Source: an uncultured Gammaproteobacteria bacterium (lineage in GTDB: Bacteria; Pseudomonadota; Gammaproteobacteria; Pseudomonadales; Azotimanducaceae_A). Taken from it: DNA of 15,669 nt. Under the pieces are notes generated by a model that saw only the letters and a program-made list of their open reading frames with translations, ran no database searches and had not been told where the DNA came from. Of the stretch, positions 1 to 7,196 are shown piece after piece. The stretch is taken from assembly GCA_913041025.1 (NCBI GenBank), contig CAJWGQ010000053.1:1-15669 (forward strand). The letters run 5' to 3'. Position 1 is the stretch's first letter; the number at the start of each line of letters is the position of its first letter. A program made the translations under genes and the position numbers.

Positions 1-410
1 CCAATAAACTCATCTTCAAACGAAAAATACTTTGCGCTTCGTTTCTGGTCGAAGATTCTACTAAGGCTGTATTTAATGATGGTCTGCGAAAATACTTTAG
101 ATTCGTTAACTTGTTTTTTCAGCTCAGCAGCCCCAAATCCCCTTAAACTCAGATCAGTAAGCTTCCTAAACTGCAGCTGCATGCCCCTCCCAGCGATTGC
201 TTCGGCAAACCCTATCGGATCATCTTTGGTAAAGGTCTGGGTTGCTTTGATTCCTGTCTCTGGATCTTTTTCTCCATAAGCGAGGATCGAGCCCTCTAAA
301 ATGAGAAAGACTTTATCCTGTTGCTCGAACTCAAAATCCTCGTTAACGCCCACGTCAACCAACTCGAAATAATCGCGGGCATCTTCAACTAATCTTTCGA
401 AGGAAAACAT
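1..410 (-). CDS. Cyclic nucleotide-binding domain (Crp/Fnr-like) protein, 3' end missing
   Basis: The frame opens at an ATG (complement of 408-410) and stays open to the left edge, giving about 136 residues beginning MFSFERLVEDARDYF. The pattern is that of a cNMP-binding beta-roll: 'DKVFLILEGSILAYGE' followed by 'KDDPIGFAEAIAGRG', then a mixed strand and a helical tail. In known families such domains sense cAMP/cGMP, or serve as a degenerate sensor, in front of a helix-turn-helix or enzymatic partner. Whatever follows here lies outside the window, so a DNA-binding role cannot be confirmed. The usual Crp phosphate-binding RxS/T is not obvious, so ligand binding is uncertain. It lies 54 nt downstream of the double-ACT gene on the same strand and may be co-transcribed with it. 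Family assignment is moderate. Confidence 0.6.
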   Translation of the reverse strand, partial: MFSFERLVEDARDYFELVDVGVNEDFEFEQQDKVFLILEGSILAYGEKDPETGIKATQTFTKDDPIGFAEAIAGRGMQLQFRKLTDLSLRGFGAAELKKQVNESKVFSQTIIKYSLSRIFDQKRSAKYFSFEDEFI

Positions 411-428
411 TCAAACGCTCGTGTTCTC

Positions 429-459
429 AGAGACAAGGTCATTCTTTGTGCTGGTCTCT
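429..459. repeat. Inverted repeat between the ACT and cNMP-domain genes
   Basis: AGAGAC (429-434) and GTCTCT (454-459) form a perfect 6-bp dyad with a 19-nt spacer. It fills much of the 54-nt gap between two minus-strand genes. It could be a processing or attenuation hairpin, or an operator. There is no U-tract, so it is not a standard intrinsic terminator. A dyad this short can occur by chance. Confidence 0.25.
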
Positions 460-464
460 CGCAT

Positions 465-983
465 TTAATCTGACAACTCCAACAAAATATCTATACCAAG
501 CTCATTGGCCACCGAGTCGAGCCGATCATGCAAGTCAGCCAGATCAACATCCGATGGTACAAGAACCTGAGCATCCGCAAAAAACATTTTGTCTCCGGAC
601 ATCGGAGCCGCCCTGACACTGGTTTCTAAATCAACCACATTGATGCTCTGCTGCGACATCTCAGTCGCAACCTCTTGCAAAATACCCGGCCTATCCAATC
701 CTACAATATTGAGTTGGTAGTTGAGGGTATCTGCATCCGTTCTCTGAACACCAGATTCTTCCAAATAAACCGACAGTTCTCGTACCTGTGAGATCTCAGC
801 CTTAAAGCGTTCAATTAGAGCGGCTGGCAGTTCTACCAAGGCGATGCCAGCGAACCTGCCGCCCATTCTTGACATCTTACTCTCAAGCCAATTTCCCTCG
901 TGCGCGCTAACGAGAGCGCTAAGTTCCTGAACGATCCCAGGCCGATCCACGCCCACAAATGTCAAAAGCAGATTAATCGTCAA
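465..983 (-). CDS. Double-ACT-domain protein, GcvR-like
   Basis: The protein has two ACT domains. Each opens with the same signature: 'LTFVGVDRPGIVQEL' near the N-terminus and 'LNIVGLDRPGILQEV' about 100 residues later. This arrangement is that of the glycine cleavage system regulator GcvR and its paralogues, which act through protein-protein contact and amino-acid binding rather than DNA binding. I start it at a TTG (981-983, 172 aa) because GAGGTG lies a few bases upstream (988-993) and the first ACT strand then begins at residue 2. A TTG at 1005-1007 would add eight residues with no clear ribosome site. No glycine cleavage genes lie in the window, so whether it controls that system or something nearby is unknown. 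The family is clear and the role is inferred. Confidence 0.8.
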   Translation of the reverse strand: MTINLLLTFVGVDRPGIVQELSALVSAHEGNWLESKMSRMGGRFAGIALVELPAALIERFKAEISQVRELSVYLEESGVQRTDADTLNYQLNIVGLDRPGILQEVATEMSQQSINVVDLETSVRAAPMSGDKMFFADAQVLVPSDVDLADLHDRLDSVANELGIDILLELSD

Positions 984-1125
984 TATACACCTCGCCGAGT
1001 TAGCCAACCCGCTTCAGGTTAACCAGACAAACAAAGCCCAGATACGAAGCAGCCCACCAATCGCAATTATCTGCACTCATTACTGACCTGACCACCTTCT
1101 GATCAAACGGTTGACCGAGCAGCTT

Positions 1126-1380
1126 TTAAAGCTTGGAATGCGCTCCATCACAGAAGGGCTGTTTGTCAGTTTGTTTGCATCCACAAAGATACATTTGTCG
1201 GCTCTTCTCTGCCTCAAATTTCATCGGCACAAATGACGTTCCTTTGTGAGAGCCATCACAAAACGGTTGGTTATCACTTTGACCGCAAGAGCACCAAAAA
1301 TAGGTCTTACCCTCTTCAACCTCTACCATATACGGCGCTTTTTGCGCCACGACAGCTTGATCTTCCATCTGTTTCCCCAT
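1126..1380 (-). CDS. Tandem CDGSH iron-sulfur domain protein
   Basis: This small protein (84 aa) carries two complete CDGSH motifs of the form C-x-C-x2-S/T-x3-P-x-C-D-G-S/A-H. The first uses Cys30, Cys32, Cys41 and His45; the second uses Cys66, Cys68, Cys77 and His81. Each motif should hold one [2Fe-2S] cluster by 3Cys-1His ligation, as in mitoNEET relatives, with the two-motif single-chain form resembling CISD3. There is no membrane segment, so it should be a soluble redox or cluster-transfer protein. The start is either the ATG at 1380 (preceded by GAAGAAAA) or the ATG four codons in (preceded by GGGGAAACAG); the conserved part is unaffected. About 120 nt separate it from the PhyH gene upstream and from the ACT gene downstream, so it may have its own promoter. 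Confidence 0.88.
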   Translation of the reverse strand: MGKQMEDQAVVAQKAPYMVEVEEGKTYFWCSCGQSDNQPFCDGSHKGTSFVPMKFEAEKSRQMYLCGCKQTDKQPFCDGAHSKL

Positions 1381-1501
1381 TTTTCTTCACGTCGAACACG
1401 TTACACCAAGCAATTTTTCGCGCCAAGCGACTTATTGCGCCGTCTTTTTTAGAAATTAAAGGTTAGAAACGATCCTGTGGCATCAGGCGAATAAAAGCTG
1501 C

Positions 1502-2380
1502 TCAATCAGCTTGAGTTCGAAACTGCGGTCCGGTGGCTTCTCCGACTATATTTGGAGCATCTGGAAGCTGGTCTTGAGGCGGCCACAAAACGGGCATGCC
1601 ATCACCACGAATTTGTTCGCCCACCTCGATATGCTCCCGGTCTAAAGGGAAAGTCGGCCATGACTTAATGCGCCTAGCCCCGGAGTAAATATAGACAACC
1701 GTAAACACTCGACGAACTTCCTGGCTCTTGTTACTTGCAGCCTGATGAACCGTCAACCCATGGTGCCATATGACCGATCCAGCTCGTACCTCGACATACT
1801 CCGGTTTTCTACCCCCTAAGGCAGAATCGTTAAGAATCTCGTAGGGATCGGTCGAATGAGTAATATCCACCACTTTCAGTCGACCCGCCTTATGAGAACC
1901 AGGCACGTAGGCCATCGCGCCATTTTCTATGGTGACGTCTTGAAACGGTATCCACGCGCTGACCAGTGGCTCGTCACCTATAGGCCAGAATGTTTGATCC
2001 TGATGTGGGGTTGTTTCTCTACCTCCTGGCTCTTTGTAAAGAGCCTGGTCCTGCCACATACGGACACTGTCCACTCGCATCAGCTGCGCTGCTATGCCAG
2101 CCAAGCCAGAGTGGCAACTCAAAGGGCGGATCTCTTCGCTCGTTTCCCATAAACGCATGCACTGAATAAAAGACTGTTCGTAGAGGCTTTTTTCGGCCAC
2201 CGACCTTTCATCTTTTTGAGTCCGTGCGCCAACCTCCGCATCTACGGCAGGTCCGTAGCGTTCAATTTCTTGTTGAGAAAGCGCGCCAGGCGTTACCAAG
2301 TATCCCGACAACTCGTAGCTAGCGATCATTTCTTCCGACAAGCGAATAGGAAAATCAGTATTCAATGCAGTAACGACCAA
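1502..2380 (-). CDS. Phytanoyl-CoA dioxygenase (PhyH) family Fe(II)/2-oxoglutarate oxygenase
   Basis: The double-stranded beta-helix metal site is visible: His126-Gln-Asp128 in 'TTPHQDQTFWP', the distal His212 in 'GLTVHQAA', and an Arg at 223/224 to bind the 2-oxoglutarate carboxylate. Around them are family hallmarks 'WIPFQDVTIENGAMAYVPGSHKAG' and 'GSVIWHHG'. PhyH enzymes hydroxylate small molecules using O2 and 2-oxoglutarate; the substrate cannot be read from sequence. The longest frame starts at a TTG (2378-2380), 19 nt inside the sulfatase gene. A second TTG at 2363-2365 overlaps the sulfatase stop (TTGA), which would suit translational coupling. Neither has a good ribosome site. The family core 'LSEEMIASYELSGYLVTPGALS' begins a few residues later either way. 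No signal peptide, so cytoplasmic. Confidence 0.88.
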   Translation of the reverse strand: MVVTALNTDFPIRLSEEMIASYELSGYLVTPGALSQQEIERYGPAVDAEVGARTQKDERSVAEKSLYEQSFIQCMRLWETSEEIRPLSCHSGLAGIAAQLMRVDSVRMWQDQALYKEPGGRETTPHQDQTFWPIGDEPLVSAWIPFQDVTIENGAMAYVPGSHKAGRLKVVDITHSTDPYEILNDSALGGRKPEYVEVRAGSVIWHHGLTVHQAASNKSQEVRRVFTVVYIYSGARRIKSWPTFPLDREHIEVGEQIRGDGMPVLWPPQDQLPDAPNIVGEATGPQFRTQAD

Positions 2381-3759
2381 TCGGGTTCACTCTCCGGGTG
2401 ACTTAGCGTGCCATGCGCATTTTTTATCACCCGACGCTGTTCGTCTAGCCAATGCTTCCAATCTTCACAAGGAACCAGCTCATCGTTTCGCAAGGATTGA
2501 GCATGAGCAAGCAACTCTTGCAGGGACGTTTGTACCGATAAATTCTTACCTGAAAGGTTGTTCATCTGAAGAGGGTCCTCCTGCAAATCATACAACTGCT
2601 CCCTCCCGTCAAGCCAACGCGCATAGGTGTGGGTGCTAGTTCGGATTCCTCGCCACTCCGCACCGTTTTCAAACCAGTCAAACCACTTCGAAAAATTCAT
2701 GATAAAGGCGGCATCCTGTTCAATACTCTCGTTATTGCGAAGTGTCTCAGAACGATCTTGTCCTTCTATACTTCGTGGGACCCTCAATCCAGCCAGACCA
2801 CAGAGCGTCGGGAACCAATCCACCATGTTCATGATTTGCTGCGTTCGTGTTCCCGGGGTTATCGTTCCAGGATAACGGATGATCCCAGGCACATGTATTG
2901 ACGCATCGAATGGGTTTTTCTTTGACCACGGATTTACGCCCTGGGATCCGGCCTGAGTTCCGTGGTCGGAAGTAAATAATACGATCGTGTTTTCAGTGAG
3001 ACTTTTGTCGTCCAGATACTTCAGTACTCGTCCCACCATTTCGTCAACTGCCAGAATCATTGCGAGATAATGTCGATACATCTCGCGAGATACCTCTAAT
3101 TTTTGGTCGGGAACGTTAACCGGCAATTCAATCTGGTCTGGTATATCTTCATAGAAACGCCGAGGCGCAAACTCAAAAGGAGTAAAATGAGGTTGGTGAG
3201 GAGATAAAACTAAACAGAAAGGCTCATCCGCAACGGAATCCATGAATTCAAAACCATACTTAAGCAACCCTTCGGTCTCATAGCCTTCCCATCGCTCATA
3301 ATTCCAGTCGTCTTTGTGGACGAAACCATCGAAATAGACCATGTGTTGATTGTAGGCTCTCCAATAATCGAAGCCTAAGCGATCTCTTCCCTCTGGCACC
3401 CAGTCCGGGTGCTGGGGCATCCTATCAATCGCTGGCCATAACCCCGTGTGAAGATGCCATTTACCCACCCAGCCGGTCTTGTAACCCCAATGAGCAAAAG
3501 TATCTCCCAAGGATATTTCCGAATGGCGTGTTCGAGTTGTATTGATCAAGTGACCGGTTGTTTGGGGATAGCGTCCTGTGACCAACATGGCTCGTGCCGG
3601 AGTGCAAACTGGACAATTAGAGATGGCGTTATCTATCGATAACCCCTCTCTGGCCAGTCGATCAATATGAGGAGTTTCAATCTGAGTCTCACCAAACAAT
3701 GGCAACGACTGAGCGCGAAGCTGATCTGGATAAATCAAGATCACATTAGGTTTTGTCAT
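2362..3759 (-). CDS. Cysteine-type sulfatase (formylglycine-dependent)
   Basis: This 465-aa protein is a type I sulfatase of the alkaline phosphatase superfamily. The signature C-x-P-x-R is present as Cys52-Thr-Pro-Ala-Arg56, so Cys52 should become the formylglycine nucleophile. Other expected active-site elements are Asp12 in 'IYPDQ', Lys100 and His102 in 'GKWHLH', His188/His191 in 'SPHQPH', Asp265-His266 in 'TSDHG' and a Lys near 281. It hydrolyses a sulfate ester. There is no signal peptide, so it probably acts in the cytoplasm on an imported small molecule or oligosaccharide. No sulfatase-maturating enzyme (FGE or anSME) is in the window, so maturation must be encoded elsewhere. The reading frame overlaps the PhyH gene, which points to a shared pathway. 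Substrate not determinable. Confidence 0.92.
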   Translation of the reverse strand: MTKPNVILIYPDQLRAQSLPLFGETQIETPHIDRLAREGLSIDNAISNCPVCTPARAMLVTGRYPQTTGHLINTTRTRHSEISLGDTFAHWGYKTGWVGKWHLHTGLWPAIDRMPQHPDWVPEGRDRLGFDYWRAYNQHMVYFDGFVHKDDWNYERWEGYETEGLLKYGFEFMDSVADEPFCLVLSPHQPHFTPFEFAPRRFYEDIPDQIELPVNVPDQKLEVSREMYRHYLAMILAVDEMVGRVLKYLDDKSLTENTIVLFTSDHGTQAGSQGVNPWSKKNPFDASIHVPGIIRYPGTITPGTRTQQIMNMVDWFPTLCGLAGLRVPRSIEGQDRSETLRNNESIEQDAAFIMNFSKWFDWFENGAEWRGIRTSTHTYARWLDGREQLYDLQEDPLQMNNLSGKNLSVQTSLQELLAHAQSLRNDELVPCEDWKHWLDEQRRVIKNAHGTLSHPESEPDWSLLH

Positions 3760-3875
3760 GACAAACCAACCGCATCAAAATAGATACACTCCACTACACG
3801 TCCATCAACGCCTACTCTTCCCCTGTTTCTTTGTCCAAAATTCAATAAGCAAAACGCGTCAAACATGATTCTTAG

Positions 3876-4817
3876 TCAAGGATATTTAGAAAAGGCAAAC
3901 TCAAACCCCTCGCTTCTCTCCAGAACGATATCCGCAAAGCTGGGCATCTCCTCGAGCACATAGCGCGTTAACCTCTCATAATACATGACGAATCGATAGA
4001 CCTGCTCCTTGGTCATTATTTTCTTTAACATTTCGGGGTCCGACAACGTCTTCTCAAGCGTTTGCTCTTGCAGCCAACGACTTTCATACACATGCTCCAT
4101 ACTGGGCACTTTAATCAACAACAACAAATCGAAACGATCAAAAAGCTCTTGATAGTCGCTGCTGAGCTCGGAATTACTCCACCTGGACCATACACCGTCT
4201 GGATCTTCCTCTTCCTCGAGTGTGTTCATCGGACCTTTCCAATTCTCCACAGGCAAAGGTCGAGCTCCGCCACACCAAGCATCAAAAAATATAAAGTCGG
4301 GTCTTCCTTTATAGCGCCTCCATGATTCTCGCGGAAAATGCTGATCCAAGGGTTTAGAGAACGAAGGGATAGCTGTTAACGTGTCCTCCTTAGCCTGAGA
4401 CAACGACTCCAGAGTTTCTAAGCCAAGGCCTACGTCATGAGTCCCTGGAACACCTCTAACCGCGCACATCGGATGAACCGAAGCCGCTATCCGTTCTCGT
4501 TCCTCTCTGGTTTTGTAAATATCGTCAATAGAAAATCCAACCGTTTTGCGATCATAGCCGACTTGAAGCGCTAGCTGGACGAACTCCGAGAGGGTCGTTT
4601 TTCCCGAACCTTGCCCTCCTGTAAAGCAAATAAACAGGGGTCGGTCATCTTTTTCCAATGAGTTCAGATAGACGGTCAGCGGCGCTACTGTTTGTGCGAA
4701 AAACGCATCGGAGATTCCTTCTATCTTGAGACTGTCAGCTAACTCCTTAAGTTTGAACTCAGTGTTATGAAGCAGCTCTAGACAATCCGTATTAACTGTT
4801 GAAGGGAAAACTGGCAT
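3876..4817 (-). CDS. P-loop kinase, probable D-glycerate 3-kinase (GLYK/Tda10-like)
   Basis: This 313-aa protein has a Walker A loop at residues 67-75 (GGQGSGKTT), an acidic 'SIDDIY' at 96-101, and 'RGVPGTHD' at 121-128. These are characteristic of plant-type glycerate 3-kinase and yeast Tda10, relatives of the phosphoribulokinase/uridine kinase superfamily. 'DAWCGGARP' matches the place of the family's 'GWC' motif. The expected reaction is ATP + D-glycerate to 3-phosphoglycerate, which returns photorespiratory or serine-derived carbon to glycolysis. The start ATG (4815-4817) has AGGG seven bases upstream. It is first in a six-gene minus-strand run and is divergent from the selenoprotein gene across 93 nt. 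Family assignment is good; the exact substrate rests on homology. Confidence 0.8.
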   Translation of the reverse strand: MPVFPSTVNTDCLELLHNTEFKLKELADSLKIEGISDAFFAQTVAPLTVYLNSLEKDDRPLFICFTGGQGSGKTTLSEFVQLALQVGYDRKTVGFSIDDIYKTREERERIAASVHPMCAVRGVPGTHDVGLGLETLESLSQAKEDTLTAIPSFSKPLDQHFPRESWRRYKGRPDFIFFDAWCGGARPLPVENWKGPMNTLEEEEDPDGVWSRWSNSELSSDYQELFDRFDLLLLIKVPSMEHVYESRWLQEQTLEKTLSDPEMLKKIMTKEQVYRFVMYYERLTRYVLEEMPSFADIVLERSEGFEFAFSKYP

Positions 4818-4842
4818 GCTAAAACCCTATCAATTACTCAAA

Positions 4843-4895
4843 ACGTATGGTCTACAGATTTCGCGTTGTCTTCAAGCGGGAGAATCAGACCACGT
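4843..4895 (+). promoter_or_regulatory. Long imperfect dyad / leader hairpin upstream of the selenoprotein gene
   Basis: The plus strand can fold into one long interrupted hairpin. ACGT (4843-4846) pairs with ACGT (4892-4895), GGTCT (4849-4853) with AGACC (4887-4891), GATT (4857-4860) with AATC (4883-4886), CGC (4862-4864) with GCG (4876-4878), and TTG (4866-4868) with CAA (4873-4875). The loop is TCTT. That makes about 19 pairs broken by short bulges. It ends 15 nt before the ATG at 4911 and fills over half of the divergent spacer to the glycerate kinase. It could be a leader RNA structure or a two-half-site operator. No experimental support. Confidence 0.4.
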
Positions 4896-4910
4896 TACAC
4901 GAATTCGTTT

Positions 4911-6104
4911 ATGGTGAAACTGACCGATCTTCCTGAATACGAGCGAGACCACCTCTTATCAAAGAATGGCCGACCGTTGGGTCCTGCAGCCTGGACTGAT
5001 CTAAAAAAACCGGTCTCGGATCTTAGAGTCGCACTGATCACCACCGCTGGTATTCATACCCGAGACGCAGATGCCTTTAACTTTACTGATGCTTCCTATA
5101 GACCAATTTCGAAAGATCAAAAGGCTTCGGATATTGTCATGTCCCATAGCTCAGTGAATTTCGATAAAAGCGGCTTTGTCGAAGACATCAACGTAGTCTT
5201 TCCTTTGGACCGAATCCATGAATTGGCTAAAAACAAAAAACTAGGATCCGTTGCCGACATTCATTACAGCTTCATGGGGGCCGGCCTTGAACCAGAAGCA
5301 TTTGAGAAAACCGCATTGCAAGTGGCAGGACTATTAAAGCAGGATCAGGTCGACGCGGTTCTCTTAACACCAGTCTGACCCAACTGTACCCGCTCGGTCG
5401 GAGCGCTAAGCTACTATCTTGAACGAGAGGGCATTCTCACGGCCGGGATCAGCCTGGTCAGAGAAAACTCCGTCAGCATGCAAGTACCAAGAGCGCTTTG
5501 GGTGAGCTTTCCTCTAGGACGCCCTTTAGGAAAACCAGCAGACGCCGTGTTTCAGACCAATGTCATTGAGGCGATGCTAAATTTACTGAACAAACCCAAA
5601 GGCCCAGTCTTGGAGGACTATCCCATTGACCTTCCGGCTTCAGAGGTTCATGCGGAGGCGACCTGTCCGATAAATTTCACCAAGCGGACCAAAGAACACA
5701 CAAGTTGGTCAGAGCGCTTAAACGAAGAATTATCGTTGTTGCTCCCGTGGCATGAACTCTCTAAGCAGCGGCGGAAAGGCCGAACCCTGACGAACTCGAC
5801 TATCAATTCGAAAAGAGAATCGATCGAAAGACTCGCTAATTTACTAACAGCAGAATCAATACCCCCGACCGAATTTACCTGGTTTAAAGAAGCCATCGAG
5901 GAACTCAAATTTTTCTATCTGGAAGCGATGACCGCACGACCCGGCCAGCCTAATCAACATGCACTAGAGGTGATTTTCTGGACAGACACGGTCTTGGGAG
6001 AAGCTCTGATCGAATGTCATAGAATACTTGAAGAGGCTGGACTCGGCGCGATGGGTCGCATCATTGCACCCCGGCATGCACTAGAACTAACCAGTAAAAA
6101 ATAA
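4911..6104 (+). CDS. GrdB/PrdB-like selenoprotein with in-frame TGA (Sec156)
   Basis: The frame that starts at ATG 4911 reads through a TGA at 5376-5378 and continues without another stop to the TAA at 6102-6104, giving 397 residues. Both halves share the same frame. The TGA falls in 'LLTPV-U-PNCTRSVGAL', a U-x-x-C-T-R redox motif (Sec156, Cys159) matching the Sec motif of the glycine/sarcosine/betaine reductase B and D-proline reductase PrdB families. Position 156 is close to the Sec position of PrdB as I recall it. After it come 'PRALWVSFPLGRPLGKP' and a helical C-terminal region of about 150 residues. The protein is soluble. I chose ATG 4911 over an upstream TTG at 4866 because 'MVKLTDLPEYERDHLL' looks like the natural family start and the TTG lies inside a hairpin. 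No grdA, grdC or prdA partners are nearby, so it is unlikely to be a classical amino-acid reductase subunit; function unknown. Confidence 0.88.
5376..5378 (+). other. TGA codon predicted to encode selenocysteine
   Basis: This TGA separates two open stretches (4911-5375 and 5379-6104) that are in the same frame and together make one family-length protein. It is followed by CCC AAC TGT, giving U-P-N-C. The codon sits exactly where GrdB/PrdB proteins carry Sec and where homologues in Sec-lacking bacteria would be expected to carry Cys. Incorporation requires SelB, tRNA-Sec, SelA and SelD encoded elsewhere. Confidence 0.87.
5379..5405 (+). promoter_or_regulatory. Putative bacterial SECIS element
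   Basis: Directly after the TGA, 12 nt lead into a perfect 5-bp stem: CGCTC (5391-5395) with GAGCG (5401-5405), loop GGTCG (5396-5400). The loop begins 17 nt after the TGA. The E. coli fdhF SECIS has a GGUC apical loop 18 nt after its UGA, with G and U in the loop recognised by SelB. Both the spacing and the GGTC loop match. The bulged U known from E. coli is not evident, but SECIS stems vary widely between species. Confidence 0.78.
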
Positions 6105-6175
6105 TTTTCAAAAGAAAGGACATAGAGATCCCGAAATACTAGAAGCCAAAGCAACATATGTGAAAAGCGAGCCGC

Positions 6176-7144
6176 TCAGAGATTCAGTTTACAACCGATT
6201 TCGCTGCCTATTTTTTTAAAGCCTAGCTGTAAGTTAATCTGGAACATAGGATTATTCTCCTCATTGTCCGTAAATACTCTTTTGTAGCCTTTACTCTTTA
6301 GATCTTCCAACGCGAACACCTTCAACGCCGTGCATATCCCTTTACGACGATATTCGGGAAGAACGCCGGTCAAATCTGTAGACAATGTATCCGTCGGCTT
6401 GTCAGATCTATCATAGCTCGAAAGCGCGACCCACCGGCGCTCATGCAGAACAATATAAATATCGTCGGACTCAAACCAAGGTGCGAACAACGAAGATTTC
6501 CAATATTCAAAATCCATGTTCGGTTCGACCAGGTCCGTTGGCACATCCTCTTCAACGCTGTGCCAAAGCGAGAACAGCTTACGCTGCCAATCAGCCTCAC
6601 TCTTTTGAAGTTGAGTTAAAGTTTCTACACGAAAGTCGCTCTTATTGAATCGCTGAGTCTGCTTGGAAAATCGCTCACCTTTAAAGTCATCTAGATCGAT
6701 GATCGAGACAAAGTCCGTTAGCGACACTTCAAAACCATTAACAGTATAGAGCTCTTTCATGAAGTCGCTTTCCTTAAACTCGGCCCTGAGCGTTTTTACA
6801 CCCTCAGTTTGTCGAGCCCTAGCAATTTGTTGCTTCAAGTAAGACTGCGCGCTTTCGAAGTATCGACCCTCGTTGGGGATCGCCAAGTTTGAGTCAAGTA
6901 AGCTCTCATCAAAGGCCCACTCATCGTGGCCCATATAACCATAACCAACAATATTCCCGTCGATCTCTATGAATTCACAGACCGCATTGCATTTTTCAGG
7001 GATCAAATTTGCGTGATACTTAATCATGCTCGGCGAGCCCCAGTCTTTCACGTGATAATCGAGCGTATTCTCCAACTCGTAAAGCAGGGCAAACTCTTGG
7101 TCAGTACTATTGAAGGGCAAGGTTCTAAATTTGAGATCGCTCAT
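6176..7144 (-). CDS. GNAT N-acetyltransferase, two tandem domains
   Basis: This 322-aa protein has the layout of a double GNAT. The N-terminal half (about 1-150) ends in the fold-like stretch 'FMKELYTVNGFEVSLTDFVSIIDL'. The C-terminal half (about 165-322) has the acetyl-CoA pyrophosphate-binding motif 'VLPEYRRKGICTAL' (261-274) and the closing 'NNPMFQINLQLGFKKIG' typical of the superfamily. Only the second half shows a clear cofactor loop; the first may be a degenerate or regulatory copy. GNATs transfer an acetyl group to amines of small molecules, antibiotics, peptides or proteins, and the acceptor here is unknown. It converges with the selenoprotein gene (71-nt gap) and lies 52 nt downstream of the TPR lipoprotein on the same strand. 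Confidence 0.82.
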   Translation of the reverse strand: MSDLKFRTLPFNSTDQEFALLYELENTLDYHVKDWGSPSMIKYHANLIPEKCNAVCEFIEIDGNIVGYGYMGHDEWAFDESLLDSNLAIPNEGRYFESAQSYLKQQIARARQTEGVKTLRAEFKESDFMKELYTVNGFEVSLTDFVSIIDLDDFKGERFSKQTQRFNKSDFRVETLTQLQKSEADWQRKLFSLWHSVEEDVPTDLVEPNMDFEYWKSSLFAPWFESDDIYIVLHERRWVALSSYDRSDKPTDTLSTDLTGVLPEYRRKGICTALKVFALEDLKSKGYKRVFTDNEENNPMFQINLQLGFKKIGSEIGCKLNL

Positions 7145-7196
7145 AATGGACTAATGTACCCCCATGAATTCTGAAACACACTTAAGCCGACTCAGA

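Noticed and set aside
1115..1138. Palindrome AGCTTTTAAAGCT at the CDGSH stop as a terminator
   Set aside because: It is short, with no GC-rich stem and no U-tract after it.
4860..4880. Resemblance of CTTCAA in the leader hairpin to the tRNA-Sec anticodon loop
   Set aside because: There is no acceptor, D or T arm around it; the match is too short to mean anything.
5376..5378. Reading the TGA as a nonsense mutation making a pseudogene
   Set aside because: There is no frame change, the downstream 242 codons are clean, the codon sits exactly at the redox position of the family, and a SECIS-like hairpin follows.
5478..6104. A separate gene starting at ATG 5478
   Set aside because: It would begin in the middle of a conserved domain, has no ribosome site, and the preceding codons in frame are family-like.
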